From Ferruginibacter sp. (GTDB taxonomy: Bacteria; Bacteroidota; Bacteroidia; Chitinophagales; Chitinophagaceae), in the NCBI GenBank assembly GCA_019638525.1, contig JAHBTO010000003.1, forward strand, positions 434,001-498,000: DNA of 64,000 nt, written 5' to 3'. Under the pieces are notes generated by a model that worked only from the letters and a program-made list of their open reading frames with translations, had not been told where the DNA came from and made no database searches. This document shows positions 8,734-19,500 of the stretch, in pieces. Numbering within the stretch: the stretch's first letter is position 1; every line of letters starts with the position of its first letter. The position numbers and the translations under genes were made by a program.

Positions 8734-11079
8734 TTAATCTTCCGATTGAATTTTTTTCCGTTTCCACCATTTACTTTTTCTTACCACTTCTTTTGTATCT
8801 GTCTTGCATTTTGTTTGTGCATCTACCACTGCAATTAGCACCATGTTAAAGATTGAGCGGATAGAACTGCCTAATTGCAATACATGTACAGGTTTATTTA
8901 AACCTAATAATATGGGGCCGATGGAATCGGTGCCACCAACTTCCTGTAGTAAATTGTATGCAATATTACCTGCAGCCAGGTTGGGGAAGATGAGAACATT
9001 TACTTCGCCATCTAACAGTTCGGTAAACGGATAATTCTCTTTTAAAATTTCTTTGTTGAAAGCCAGTATGCCCTGCACATCTCCATCACAAATTAGCGAA
9101 GGTGATTTTTCTTTAACTATCTCTCTTGCCCGGCGTACCAGGTTAGCCTCCGGCGAATCGCTGCTGCCGAAGTTTGAATACGACAACATGGCGATACGTG
9201 GCTTAATATTAAATAACCTTACTTCTTTGGCAACAAGTAATGTTATTTCGGCAAGTTCTTCGGCAGTGGGGTTAAAGTTTACCGTGGTATCGGCCAAAAA
9301 TAAGGGCCCTCTTTTAGTAAACATGATATACATACCAGCAATTTTTTTAACACCCGGTTCGGTACCTATAATCTGTAATGCCGGCCTTATGGTATCGGGA
9401 TAATTGCGACTTAGCCCGCTAATCATACAATCGGCCTCGCCGTTTTCGATAAGCATGCAACCAAAATGGTTGCGTTCTTTCATGGCTTTTTGGCTTTCGT
9501 ATTTATTTACGCCCTTGCGGTGCCTTTTTGCAAAAAACATTTCGCCATATTTTTTTCGAAGGTCTTCATACTGGTCTTCTGCAGGGTTAATGATGGGCAT
9601 TCCATCAAGGTTAATACCATTGTCTTCTGCAATCTTCTTAATCCTTTCTTCTTTACCCAATAATATCGGGTAAGCCACACCTTCTTCAATTGCAAGTTGT
9701 GCTACTTTTAATATTTTAATATTCTCTGCATCGGCAAAAACAATCCGTTTTGGATCTTTACGTGCTTTAGTGCTTATGATACGGCTAAGTTGGTTATCTA
9801 ATCCCAGGCGGTTTTGTAACGTTTCTATATATCCATCCCAATCTGTAATTGGTTTTTTTGCAACACCGCTTTCCATAGCAGCTTTAGCTACTGCAGGTGC
9901 TACTGTAGATAAAAGGCGTGGGTCTAATGGTTTTGGAATAATGTACGAAGGCCCAAAAAGGATTGTTTTTTCATTGTAAGCAAGGTTTACAATATCGGGC
10001 ACGGGCGCTTTGGCAAGTTCGGCTAAAGCTTTTACTGCAGCCAGTTTCATAGCTTCGTTGATGGCTGTGGCCTGTACATCCAACGCTCCACGAAAAATAT
10101 ACGGGAAACCAAGTACATTATTAACCTGGTTGGGATAATCGCTGCGGCCGGTAGCCATAATAATATCTTTACGGGCAGCTACAGCTACATCATAATTAAT
10201 TTCTGCTTCGGGATTAGCCATTGCAAAAACAATTGGATTTTTTGCCATGCTTTTTACCATTTCGGGTGTAACGGTATTGCCAGCGCTTAACCCAATAAAT
10301 ACATCAGCATCTTTAAATGCTTTTGCCAAATCGTAATCTTTATATTTAGCATCCACACAAAAATCTTTTTTCATCTCTTCTATATCTTCCCTGCCTTTAT
10401 ATAAAACACCTTTGCGGTCAAACACGATAAAATTACTGTGTTTGGCTCCCAGCGATTCGTACAACTTTACACATGCCATTGCAGCAGCGCCTGCACCATT
10501 AACCACAAATTTTACTTTATCAATTTTCTTTTTTTGAAGAGTAAGTGCATTTAATAATGCCGCTGCACTAATGATAGCTGTACCGTGCTGATCATCATGC
10601 ATGATAGGAATCTTGCAGCGTTTTTTTAATTCCTGTTCAATATAAAAACATTCAGGCGCTTTTATATCTTCGAGGTTGATGCCGCCAAATGTTGGCTCCA
10701 GCGCCTGTACTATCTGTATAAATTTTTCGGGGTCGGTTTCGTTTATTTCAATATCAAACACATCTATATCTGCAAATATTTTAAACAATACGCCTTTACC
10801 TTCCATTACCGGTTTTCCGGCTTCGGGGCCAATATTACCAAGGCCTAATACTGCAGTGCCATTACTTATTACGCCAACAAGGTTTCCCTTTGCCGTGTAT
10901 TTATAAACATTTTCAGTATTATTTGCAATTTCTAAACATGGCTCGGCCACACCGGGCGAATATGCCAATGAAAGGTCTCTTTGAGTTTTAGCTTCTTTAG
11001 TTGGTATTACTTCTATCTTACCGGGGCGGCCTTTTGAATGGTAGTCTAAAGCTTCCTGTTTACGTAGGTCTTTTGCCAT
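8734..11079 (-). CDS. maeB: NADP-dependent malic enzyme with phosphotransacetylase-like domain
   Basis: Oxidatively decarboxylates malate to pyruvate, making NADPH. Of 781 residues, about 1-420 form the malic enzyme part ([12 protein letters not shown] near the N-terminus, the MHDDQHGTA metal and substrate site, a dinucleotide fold at VVNGAGAAA). About 430-760 form a PTA-like domain known in MaeB as an acetyl-CoA-responsive regulatory part ([23 protein letters not shown]). Length is close to the usual 760. It stands alone with about 100 bp on each side. No frameshift is seen. Confidence 0.95.
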   Translation of the reverse strand: MAKDLRKQEALDYHSKGRPGKIEVIPTKEAKTQRDLSLAYSPGVAEPCLEIANNTENVYKYTAKGNLVGVISNGTAVLGLGNIGPEAGKPVMEGKGVLFKIFADIDVFDIEINETDPEKFIQIVQALEPTFGGINLEDIKAPECFYIEQELKKRCKIPIMHDDQHGTAIISAAALLNALTLQKKKIDKVKFVVNGAGAAAMACVKLYESLGAKHSNFIVFDRKGVLYKGREDIEEMKKDFCVDAKYKDYDLAKAFKDADVFIGLSAGNTVTPEMVKSMAKNPIVFAMANPEAEINYDVAVAARKDIIMATGRSDYPNQVNNVLGFPYIFRGALDVQATAINEAMKLAAVKALAELAKAPVPDIVNLAYNEKTILFGPSYIIPKPLDPRLLSTVAPAVAKAAMESGVAKKPITDWDGYIETLQNRLGLDNQLSRIISTKARKDPKRIVFADAENIKILKVAQLAIEEGVAYPILLGKEERIKKIAEDNGINLDGMPIINPAEDQYEDLRKKYGEMFFAKRHRKGVNKYESQKAMKERNHFGCMLIENGEADCMISGLSRNYPDTIRPALQIIGTEPGVKKIAGMYIMFTKRGPLFLADTTVNFNPTAEELAEITLLVAKEVRLFNIKPRIAMLSYSNFGSSDSPEANLVRRAREIVKEKSPSLICDGDVQGILAFNKEILKENYPFTELLDGEVNVLIFPNLAAGNIAYNLLQEVGGTDSIGPILLGLNKPVHVLQLGSSIRSIFNMVLIAVVDAQTKCKTDTKEVVRKSKWWKRKKIQSED

Positions 11080-11190
11080 AAGTTATTGTATATTTAATAT
11101 GCACAATTTGCTTATTGTTGCATATCTGTTATTGGTTTTTTTACCAGGGAAGTGCAAATTACATAAATAAGGGGATAGTGTATATCGGTA

Positions 11191-11676
11191 TTAGGCAGAT
11201 TTTACTTTAAAGCTCCAGGTAACTGTAAATTCAGCTATCATTTCACCGGCTTCATTTTTTCCATAAGTGTTTGCCGTTATTGTTTTTCCCTCGCCGGATT
11301 TTACCGCTTCTTCAATTGTTTGTTTAATCAATTGCCCGTCTGTACAGGTAAAAATTGTTATGCCGGTAGCTTTTTTTAAAAAGCGGCCTTCGATATTTGA
11401 AACCAGCATACTTATAGCAGGCGAGCGTTTATATATATGTACAAGCGCCAGCACACCTGTACTCATTTCGGCAGCCATACTAAGGCATGCAAAATAAGTG
11501 CTATTAAAAGGGTTTTTGCTAAACCATTTAAATGGAACTTTTACCCGGCATTGAGATTCATCAGCATAAACAACTCTTACACCCGAAAAAAATGCACTTG
11601 GTAAATTTAATAAAAGATAGATTCTGAATTTAAATGGATGCTGTATAGTTTTTAAAAATTGCCCCGGGTTGTTCAT
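11191..11676 (-). CDS. DUF4442 hotdog-fold protein
   Basis: A 161-residue soluble protein resembling DUF4442, a hotdog-fold family related to acyl-CoA thioesterases (PaaI/YiiD C-terminal type). Typical features are the FNSTYFACLSMAAEMSTG helix segment, in which the family places its active-site region, and a C-terminal strand pair ending in EFTVTWSFK. A thioesterase activity is a family-level inference; no catalytic proof is visible. It lies between maeB and a thioredoxin-like gene with gaps over 75 bp, so it may be a single-gene unit. Confidence 0.75.
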   Translation of the reverse strand: MNNPGQFLKTIQHPFKFRIYLLLNLPSAFFSGVRVVYADESQCRVKVPFKWFSKNPFNSTYFACLSMAAEMSTGVLALVHIYKRSPAISMLVSNIEGRFLKKATGITIFTCTDGQLIKQTIEEAVKSGEGKTITANTYGKNEAGEMIAEFTVTWSFKVKSA

Positions 11677-11753
11677 TAACTTGGAATTTTAAATTTCATG
11701 TTGAAGATTTTCTATTCCTGCTCTATTGTACATCACTAAACTGTAAGTAAAAA

Positions 11754-12245
11754 TTAATCGCCATACATTTTTGGGTTTAATGCACGGGGGCTCCACATTT
11801 CCAGGAAGGCCTGCACTTTTTCCCTGTTGTAACTTTTTCCTCCATCCTCCAGGTATTCGCTGTTTTGAGTATGAATGCGTTCGCCTTTTTCGTTTAAGAT
11901 AATGAAGACCGGGAAACCAAACCGTTGGGGATAACCGTATTTTTCAAATATCTTTTTGTTTTGGTTTTCTTTGCTCCAGTTTAAATGATACCAAACAAAA
12001 CCTGCGTTGATGACCGAATCAATTTTTGGATCGGCTTTACAAAACCTTGCAAACTCAATACACCATTTACACCAGTTACCTCCACCTTGTAATAAAACAA
12101 ACTTATGTTGTGCTTTGGCTATTTTTAAAGCTGCTGCTATATCTTTTTCGGCATCGGCATTGGGGTTGTATAATTTGTGTTCGCCGGTTTGAGCAAAACA
12201 AACAGTACCCAACAGGCATAGGCCTATTATCATCATTTTTTTCAT
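11754..12245 (-). CDS. Secreted thioredoxin-like protein
   Basis: A 163-residue protein with a signal peptide (MKKMMIIGLCLLGTVCFAQ) and a thioredoxin fold of the DUF255/thioredoxin_7 kind. The redox motif is Cys59-Lys-Trp-Cys62 (GGGNWCKWC), and the cis-proline region reads RFGFPVFIILN. It probably acts in the periplasm on disulfides. It starts 9 bp after the stop of the papain-like protease gene, so they are probably cotranscribed. The protease has several cysteines and could be a client; that is inference. Confidence 0.85.
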   Translation of the reverse strand: MKKMMIIGLCLLGTVCFAQTGEHKLYNPNADAEKDIAAALKIAKAQHKFVLLQGGGNWCKWCIEFARFCKADPKIDSVINAGFVWYHLNWSKENQNKKIFEKYGYPQRFGFPVFIILNEKGERIHTQNSEYLEDGGKSYNREKVQAFLEMWSPRALNPKMYGD

Positions 12246-12254
12246 GGGATGATT

Positions 12255-13838
12255 TTACTTGTTTACTTCCACCACGCAAAGTACAGCGTTTTGCTGTGGG
12301 TTATTGGCTTTAAAATTTATTGTGCCACCTGCGCCGGCCGAAAAACTTACACCTGCCACTGCATTTTGTTTTAAAGCATCAGCCACTTTTGCTTCGTAAT
12401 TTGATGCCGTACTTTTTGTTATGGCATTATTTACAGCATACCAATCAAGCGCCTGTTTTGTAACAACAATGGCAAACACATCTTTTTTACCAATATTATC
12501 CGGCACCAGGCTTTTACCCCGTGGAAACAAACGGTAGCCCGTGATGCCGCAGTAAGGCGAGAAAGAAGTTTTTGTTGCATCATCTTTGTTGGGATAGGGA
12601 AATAAAGTGTAACTGCTTCCATCTGTCTCTTGTCCAAAAATATAAGTATAACATTCGGTTGAATTTTTTATTTCCATCTTAAACTTTGTACCGGGCGCTA
12701 CGGTGCTTACGGTTTCAAAAATATTCCCCGACTTTACTTTTAATGGAATGTATTGTTTGTTATCGTTTTTAACAAGGCCAATGGCAGCTTCAAAACTTAC
12801 ATTTACGGCAGCGCCACGTTTTGGCATGGGGTCAATGCCGTAAGCTTCCCGTACAAACTCTTTAAAATCGGCATAGCGCACCCATGCCACACCGTTATTA
12901 CCCCACTCGGGGCCCCAGCTATTCATAATCTGGAATGCCTGCTTGCGGTCGTCGTAACCTATTACACACATGGCATGCCCGCCAAATCCCATTTGGCTGC
13001 GGTCTGCATCGGTGGGTGTCCATAAATCTTTTCCCATCATTTCCTGCATGAACGAGCCGCCAACCATCATACCTATTACCACCGGTGCATCTTTTGCAAG
13101 GTGTTCTTTTACGGCTCTTACATTTATACCTTGCACGCTTTCGCCATCGGTTAGCCGGGTAAAACCGTGCATAAGATTTTGCGTTGCCTTGTTTTCAAGA
13201 ACCGAGTTTGGCTGCCTGCTGCAATCCTGGTCGGTATAGGGGAAATCGGCATAAGGAACCACACCTTTTTTTTGCATAAACTCCATGGCGTTTTGGATAT
13301 AGGCTCCCTGGCATCCATCTAAACCAATTTGGTTATATACAAAAGCCGGACTGTAGGCCGTACTGTTGCCGCTTTGCCCTGTTGATGCCGCTTCTACAAT
13401 GGTACGTGCAGCATATACGCTGCTCCATGCAACGCAGGAGCCTTGCTGCCCCTGGTTACGACGGTCGGGTGCAAACTTTAATAATGATACCGCTTCGGGT
13501 AATGGGTTTTTGCTGTTATCATCAGCAAGGCCTTCGTAAACACTTGCTTTTTTAAACTGCTCGGGGCTAAAGCTATATCCACTCTGCGAAAAAAGGCTTT
13601 GTATGATATTGGAGCCTCCGCAGGAACTGTTTTTAAAAAATAAAAAATAAGCAGCAGCGCCAATAGCCAGCAGCAATAAAATTTTTTTCATACCGCCGCC
13701 ACCCCTGAACAAGCCAAGCAACAGGGGCAAAAAATTTAAAAGGCTTCCGCCGCCACCGCCACTGCCACCGCCGCCCGAGGTGTTACTGTCATCAAAGTCT
13801 TGTTGATCCTGCGGATCATCTTCCATACGTATAGGCAT
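12255..13838 (-). CDS. Papain-like (C1 family) cysteine peptidase with DUF4384-like tail
   Basis: A 527-residue protein. Residues 1-50 are acidic then very glycine-rich, followed by one membrane helix (about 51-68). The papain domain has catalytic Cys135 (QQGSCVAWS), His288 (GGHAMCVIGYDD) and Asn306 (NSWGPEWG). The C-terminal 200 residues carry a beta domain with YTLFPYPNK, like DUF4384. It is probably anchored in the inner membrane with the protease outside. The N-terminus resembles the Gly-rich leader of YpfJ-type metallopeptidases. It is followed at once by a secreted thioredoxin gene and preceded by pbpC. Substrate unknown. Confidence 0.85.
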   Translation of the reverse strand: MPIRMEDDPQDQQDFDDSNTSGGGGSGGGGGSLLNFLPLLLGLFRGGGGMKKILLLLAIGAAAYFLFFKNSSCGGSNIIQSLFSQSGYSFSPEQFKKASVYEGLADDNSKNPLPEAVSLLKFAPDRRNQGQQGSCVAWSSVYAARTIVEAASTGQSGNSTAYSPAFVYNQIGLDGCQGAYIQNAMEFMQKKGVVPYADFPYTDQDCSRQPNSVLENKATQNLMHGFTRLTDGESVQGINVRAVKEHLAKDAPVVIGMMVGGSFMQEMMGKDLWTPTDADRSQMGFGGHAMCVIGYDDRKQAFQIMNSWGPEWGNNGVAWVRYADFKEFVREAYGIDPMPKRGAAVNVSFEAAIGLVKNDNKQYIPLKVKSGNIFETVSTVAPGTKFKMEIKNSTECYTYIFGQETDGSSYTLFPYPNKDDATKTSFSPYCGITGYRLFPRGKSLVPDNIGKKDVFAIVVTKQALDWYAVNNAITKSTASNYEAKVADALKQNAVAGVSFSAGAGGTINFKANNPQQNAVLCVVEVNK

Positions 13839-13961
13839 AATTAAAATCTTTAAGTTTAAAAGTAAGAAGTTTTTTATAAATAACTTCCCGGTTTTTATTT
13901 ACCTATACGATAAAGTTGCCATCAATCTAACAGGATGTTTTTGTTTTTTATAATTGCAAGC

Positions 13962-16358
13962 TTATCTCTCTTTTTCCAAAACCTCAAACTGCCTCGAAAC
14001 ACTGATGCCGTTTTCATCTACCAATGTGATGATATGTTTGCCGGGCGCAGGATTTAATGCCATTTGGTGAAAATTTTGCGTGGTACCTATAAATTCATCA
14101 TCGAGGCTCCAATAAATTTTTGCGCCTGCCCGGCGATGAGCCGCTGTAAAAACAGTTTTACCACGTTCGCCATTAATTTCGAGCGGTACATAAATTTTTG
14201 CATCGGGCTGCGGATAAATAATCTCTATCAGTTTTCCTGTTTCGGCAAATTCGCAACCCGGCTTAAATGGCGGCAGCGGTGCATAATCAATATTCCGTTG
14301 TTTATAATAATATTCCATGGCAGGTGTAAGTACAAACCAACTTTTGTGCTGCATATTTGATGGAGATTCGCATGACTCTGTTACACGGTATTTTCCTGTA
14401 GCATCAAGGTGAATCATTTTATGATACGGGCATAGCGGAACTTTTAAGCCATTGGGCGGCGAGAATAATGTGTCCACATCGGGGCAGTCAATATTGGCAC
14501 GGTAACCACTTTGCCTGCACACAGGCACAAACGAAAAATTGTATTTGGGTTTTTCAAACCATTTATTATTGGGTAACAACCTAAAAATATCAAACAGTAC
14601 CGGCGCTGCTGCTTGCACGCCAACCAATCCCGGCCTGCCTTCTCCATCGGTATTGCCCACCCATACCGCCACTACGTTTTTGGGTGTTACACCTACCGCC
14701 CATCCATCCCTAAAACCAAAGCTGGTGCCGGTTTTCCATGCAATTTTTTGTGACGATGCAAATTGTTGCCATAGCCCTTCTTCGCCCGGCCGCATCACAT
14801 CCTGCATGGCCATAAAAGAAAAATAAATACTTGTTGCATCAAGTGGGATGTTGTTGGTAGTTGGTTGATGATGGTTGGTTTTGCTGTTGCCAAAAATATA
14901 ATTGGGTGGATGGAAATCAGCAGCATTTACCTTGCCATGATTTTTTGTTTGATGATTAAGAGTACGTGCCATAGATGCATACACGCCTGCAAGGTCCCAG
15001 GGTGTTACTTCGCAACCACCCAATATTAAACTGAGGCCGTAAAAATCGGCATTGTTATTTAATGTAGTGATGCCGCACTGCTGTAATGTTTCGTAAAAAC
15101 GCTGATACTTGTATTGCTGCAGCATTTTTACAGCAGGTACATTTAAACTTCTTGAAAGCGCCAGGTGTGCAGGCACGGCGCCATCATAATTAAGATCGAA
15201 ATTTTTGGGTGCATAACTTCCAATCTGCGTGGGTATATCGGGGATGATGGTATTGGGCAAAATTAACCCATCGCTAAGCATGGCTGCATATAAAATGGGT
15301 TTTAATGCACTGCCGGGGCTTCGTGGCGCTGCTATCACATCTACATCGGCTTCCATTTCTTTGTTGTGTGCATCTTTTATATTGCCCACATAAGCAAGTA
15401 CATTGCCGGTTTCTACATCAAGCACCAAGGCACAAATATTGTTAATGCCGTTTCCTTTTAATACCGATTGATGTTCCTGCACAATCACCGAAACATTTTT
15501 TTGCAGGTTGCCATCAATGGTGGTTTTTATTTTTGTTTCCTGTTGCCAGGTTTTATTATCTTTTATAAACCGCTGCATCAGGTGCGGTGCATTTTGCGGC
15601 AGCCGCAAAGGTGCATCGGGCAAGGGCTCCAGTACAGCCAATTTGGCCGTGGCTTTATCAATTTTTCCATCGGCCAATAGTTTATCAATTAACTGATTTC
15701 TTTTTAGCAATAAGATGTTACGGTTTTTTCCAGGGTGTACCAGCGATGGCGCATTGGGCAACACAGCCAGTGCCGCCATTTCGCCCCAACTCAATTTATC
15801 GGCGCTACGGCCATAATAGCGCCAGGCTGCCGCATCTAACCCTACAATGTTGCTGCCAAAAGGTGCATGGCTTGCATACAAGGCAAGGATATTTTTTTTT
15901 GAATAAGAACATTCTAATCTTATGGCCAGTATACTTTCTTTTATCTTGTTCCACAAATTGCGTTTGTTATCTTTTTTTGAAAGCCTTATCACCTGCATGC
16001 TGATGGTGCTGCCGCCCTGCACCACGCCTTTGTGCTTTATATTTTTTATGATGGCTCTTGCAATAGCAAGCGGGTCAACGCCGGGGTGTTTAAAAAAGCG
16101 TTTGTCTTCAAAAGTAGTGATGCAGTCAATAAATTTTTGCGGCACATTTTTGTTGTACGGAAAACGCCATTGCCCGTCGGCAGCAATGCTTGCATTGAGC
16201 AGGTTGCCATCTTTATCTTCAATTACATAACAGGTTGGTGATGTAAATAATTTTGATGGCAGGGCAAGCCAAAACCATATCAACACAACGGCCATCAACA
16301 ACAGCTTTGTTTTTGTTGAAGCCAACAGCAGCCTTAATTTGGTGAGAAAACTTTTCAA
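13962..16358 (-). CDS. pbpC: Penicillin-binding protein 1C
   Basis: Bifunctional-type murein synthase, 798 residues. After one N-terminal membrane helix comes the GT51 glycosyltransferase domain with Glu84 (EDKRFFKHPG) and GGSTISMQ (115-122). The transpeptidase domain has SALK near residue 349, SLN, and KTGTS near 540. The last 90 residues form the BiPBP_C domain characteristic of PBP1C. In many bacteria pbpC sits beside an A2M gene (yfhM-pbpC in E. coli); here the A2M lipoprotein gene is directly upstream, 194 bp away. The pair is thought to repair the wall after A2M traps an attacking protease. No key residue is missing. Confidence 0.95.
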   Translation of the reverse strand: MKSFLTKLRLLLASTKTKLLLMAVVLIWFWLALPSKLFTSPTCYVIEDKDGNLLNASIAADGQWRFPYNKNVPQKFIDCITTFEDKRFFKHPGVDPLAIARAIIKNIKHKGVVQGGSTISMQVIRLSKKDNKRNLWNKIKESILAIRLECSYSKKNILALYASHAPFGSNIVGLDAAAWRYYGRSADKLSWGEMAALAVLPNAPSLVHPGKNRNILLLKRNQLIDKLLADGKIDKATAKLAVLEPLPDAPLRLPQNAPHLMQRFIKDNKTWQQETKIKTTIDGNLQKNVSVIVQEHQSVLKGNGINNICALVLDVETGNVLAYVGNIKDAHNKEMEADVDVIAAPRSPGSALKPILYAAMLSDGLILPNTIIPDIPTQIGSYAPKNFDLNYDGAVPAHLALSRSLNVPAVKMLQQYKYQRFYETLQQCGITTLNNNADFYGLSLILGGCEVTPWDLAGVYASMARTLNHQTKNHGKVNAADFHPPNYIFGNSKTNHHQPTTNNIPLDATSIYFSFMAMQDVMRPGEEGLWQQFASSQKIAWKTGTSFGFRDGWAVGVTPKNVVAVWVGNTDGEGRPGLVGVQAAAPVLFDIFRLLPNNKWFEKPKYNFSFVPVCRQSGYRANIDCPDVDTLFSPPNGLKVPLCPYHKMIHLDATGKYRVTESCESPSNMQHKSWFVLTPAMEYYYKQRNIDYAPLPPFKPGCEFAETGKLIEIIYPQPDAKIYVPLEINGERGKTVFTAAHRRAGAKIYWSLDDEFIGTTQNFHQMALNPAPGKHIITLVDENGISVSRQFEVLEKER

Positions 16359-16498
16359 TTAAATCGTAAGTATCCTGTTTGTTTTTTTTGAAAATTATCA
16401 AGAGTTATAAATCAAATTTCATGCGCTTAAAATTACTGAACACTTTTATAAATATTTATAGCAGGATATTTTAAATATTTCTTTCAGCCTTTAACAAT

Positions 16499-16546
16499 AA
16501 ACCCGGATACTTGTTTATTAAAAAACAATCAAGTATCCAGGGTTTA
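16499..16546 (-). terminator. Hairpin after the A2M lipoprotein gene
   Basis: Arms AAACCC-G-GATACTTG (16499-16513) and CAAGTATC-CA-GGGTTT (16530-16545) pair with one bulge. It lies 7 bp past the A2M stop codon. The T-run on the minus strand is short, so termination may be weak and pbpC may be partly cotranscribed. Confidence 0.5.
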
Positions 16547-16552
16547 AAAATA

Positions 16553-19500
16553 TTACGGCTTCACCACTTCAACCCATTTACCATTAACTGCAGCGCTGAT
16601 ATGGTTATCGTACATGGCTTCGCAGGTTGTGGCTGGTAAAAAGTAACGCCCCAGGTACGATGCATTCAACTGTACATAATAAGTGTATGATTGATTAGCG
16701 CCAATGTTGAAATAAGTGTACAGCCTGTCGTCTCTAATATCCTGGTAAGTTGATGGTGATGATTTAAATGCACCTTCACCATCAAACATCCTTGCATTTA
16801 AAATTTCCCATCCGCTTGGGAAAACCTGGCTCAATGCCATATCAGTGTAATAGCCTCTCTTGCCCGGGTTAGTGATGGTAACTTTGGCAATAAAGTCGGT
16901 GCCTTGTGCAAGTTTGCTTACATCAATAGCAGCGCCATTTTGATTGATGTAGCTCACATTCATGTTCAGCACAGCTGGATTGTTGTTTATAGTAAGGCTA
17001 TCGCCGGCAAGCGGTTGCCCCTGTGTTACCAACCTCACATATAAAGTATTGCTGCCTTTATTGGTAATGGTTACATTGCTACTTCCGGTTTTAAATACAA
17101 TGGGCACTTGCCTGATATACGTTGTGGCGTTAATTTCAACATTTTTTCCATCTACATTACCGGTGGCAATAATTTTTGCACCCGATGGATTTTTGCCGCA
17201 ATATTTTGCAATAGCAATTAATGCATAAGCTGTAGTTTGTGTGCTGTACCAGCTATCCTGCGATAATTTTGCCGCAATAGTTGGCAATAATTCGGCAGCT
17301 TTTGCTGCTTTTGATTTTCCCATTAATGTTAATGTTTCAAAAACCATGGCCTGGTCTCTTAATGAAGAGCCATAAGTAAAGCCGGGAGATGGGGGTTCAT
17401 CAAAACTTGTAGGCAGGCCACTGATAAGATCTAAGGCAATATTATCCTGCCCGGCTAATTTATACGCTGCAGCCAGCCGCCACTTAGCTTCGGTTGAAAG
17501 GTATTTGAATTCTTTTAACCTGTTCATGGCGCCAAGTTCCGGCGCTTTGGCAAGTGCAAGTGTAAACAGGCGATATGCCTGTGTAAGATCGCCGCCATAA
17601 AAATTTGTTGTTGACGGGCCCCAACTGTTTGCTTTGCCACGCTGAAAATTTTTCCATTGCTGCATCATGTAATCGCTAACGAGGTAACCGTTGTTTTGTG
17701 CTTCAATTAAAAAATGGCCGGCATAGTTTGTGCCCCATTCATCGCTTTGTGCAATGCCCGGCCAGTAACTAAAGCCGCCATCGGGCCGCTGAAAGTTTTG
17801 CAGTTTTGAAATGCCTGCTTTTATGTTTCGGTCAACCTGTGCTTTTTTAAATTCATCAAGGTCGGTAAGTTGGTTTAATACAAGCTGCGGAAAAATTGCT
17901 GATGTTGTTTGTTCTATACAGCCATGCGGATATTCAATTAAATAATTCAATCGCTTTTGTAAATTCATAGATGGCACACTTGATATTTCCAACACGGCTG
18001 TACTTGTAGATGCTACACCAATTGGCGCTGCCGTAGTTTTCCATTGCTGCCCTGCCGCCAATACCATTTCGGTAACCTGTGTTATTGGTGGGTTGGGGTT
18101 TCTAATATCAAGCTCCACTTCATAGTCTGCTTTTTCGCCGCCCGATGATGCCAGCAGTTTTACTTTTCCTATACCTACATTGGGTTTTACTTTCACATCA
18201 AAATAAACCATCTCTTCGCCTGTTTGGCTAAACGAAACTGATTGTGCATTGCTGCCAACTACTTCAAGGTAAGGGTTTGATTGCAACGAAACATTTACAT
18301 TTTTGATATTGTTTTCCATTGCAAAAACAGTAACCGGCAGTTTGAAGGTTTCGCCGGGGCCAAGTACACGTGGCAGTGTTGCCAACAGCATTAATGGTTT
18401 TTTAACGGCAACAGCTTTTTCAGTAGCGCCATAACTGCCGTTGCTTGCTGCAATAACCATTGCTCTAACCGAACCAATATAAGAGGGAAGAGTGAATGAT
18501 TGTTTTTGTGTTTGATTTTTATTAAGATGAAATGGCCCCAGGTATTTTACAACGGGTTTAAAACGGTTGGCCGACATAGGTTTTCCGGGCCCGGCTTCAT
18601 TATCGCCGCCGATGGTAAGTATTCTTTCCAAATCGCCGCCCCATGCGCCAATCACATAATCAAACAGGTCAAAACTTTTAACACCCAATGCTTCTCTTGC
18701 ATAAAATGCATCATGCGGATTAGGCGTTTTAAATCTTGTAAGGTCAAGCAATCCTTCATCAACAATGGCTACACAATAAGTCATTGCTTTACCGTTTTGT
18801 TCACTTACAGTGAACGAAACATTTTTTTCGGGGCGGATGCTGTTATCAATGTTCAACACCGGTTTCAACACCGTGTTTTTATCTTCAACAAAAATTGGAA
18901 TTGAGCCATACATGCGTATGGGAAGATCGTTAATGGTTTGCGAATGAGGCTGCAACAAACTTACTGTTGCATATACATTGGGCGCCATTGCTGCTTCGGC
19001 TTTAAATTTCACAGTTGTTTGTCCTTTCTTTGTTTCCTGCCAGAAAGATTTTAAAACTTTTGACCCATTTTCGATGCTCACTAAAACCCTGCCTGCTTCG
19101 CTGCTTGGTATGGTTAACAAAACTTCGTCGCCTACATTATATTTTTCTTTATTGGCAGTAAATGATAACATGGTTGCGGCTGACTGATCTTCGCCACCGG
19201 CCCTTGTTTGCCAGTATGGATCATCAATATAAAATGTGACGCCGGTGGTATGGCCGCTTTTTAAATCTTTTACTAAAATTAAGTATCGGCCCCATTCATT
19301 TTCGGCAGTACCAAAGCTGTAAGTGCCACGGCCATTGGTGAGTTTAACGGTTTCTTTCTTCAATAATTTATTGTATTCATCCTGCGTAAAATTGCTTAGG
19401 TTATCGCCGCCATCATCCCACCACCAACGCCATTGTATGCGGTAAAACTGCACTTCCACATCTGTTGTTCCGCTTAATAAATTTCCTTTGCTATCTACAT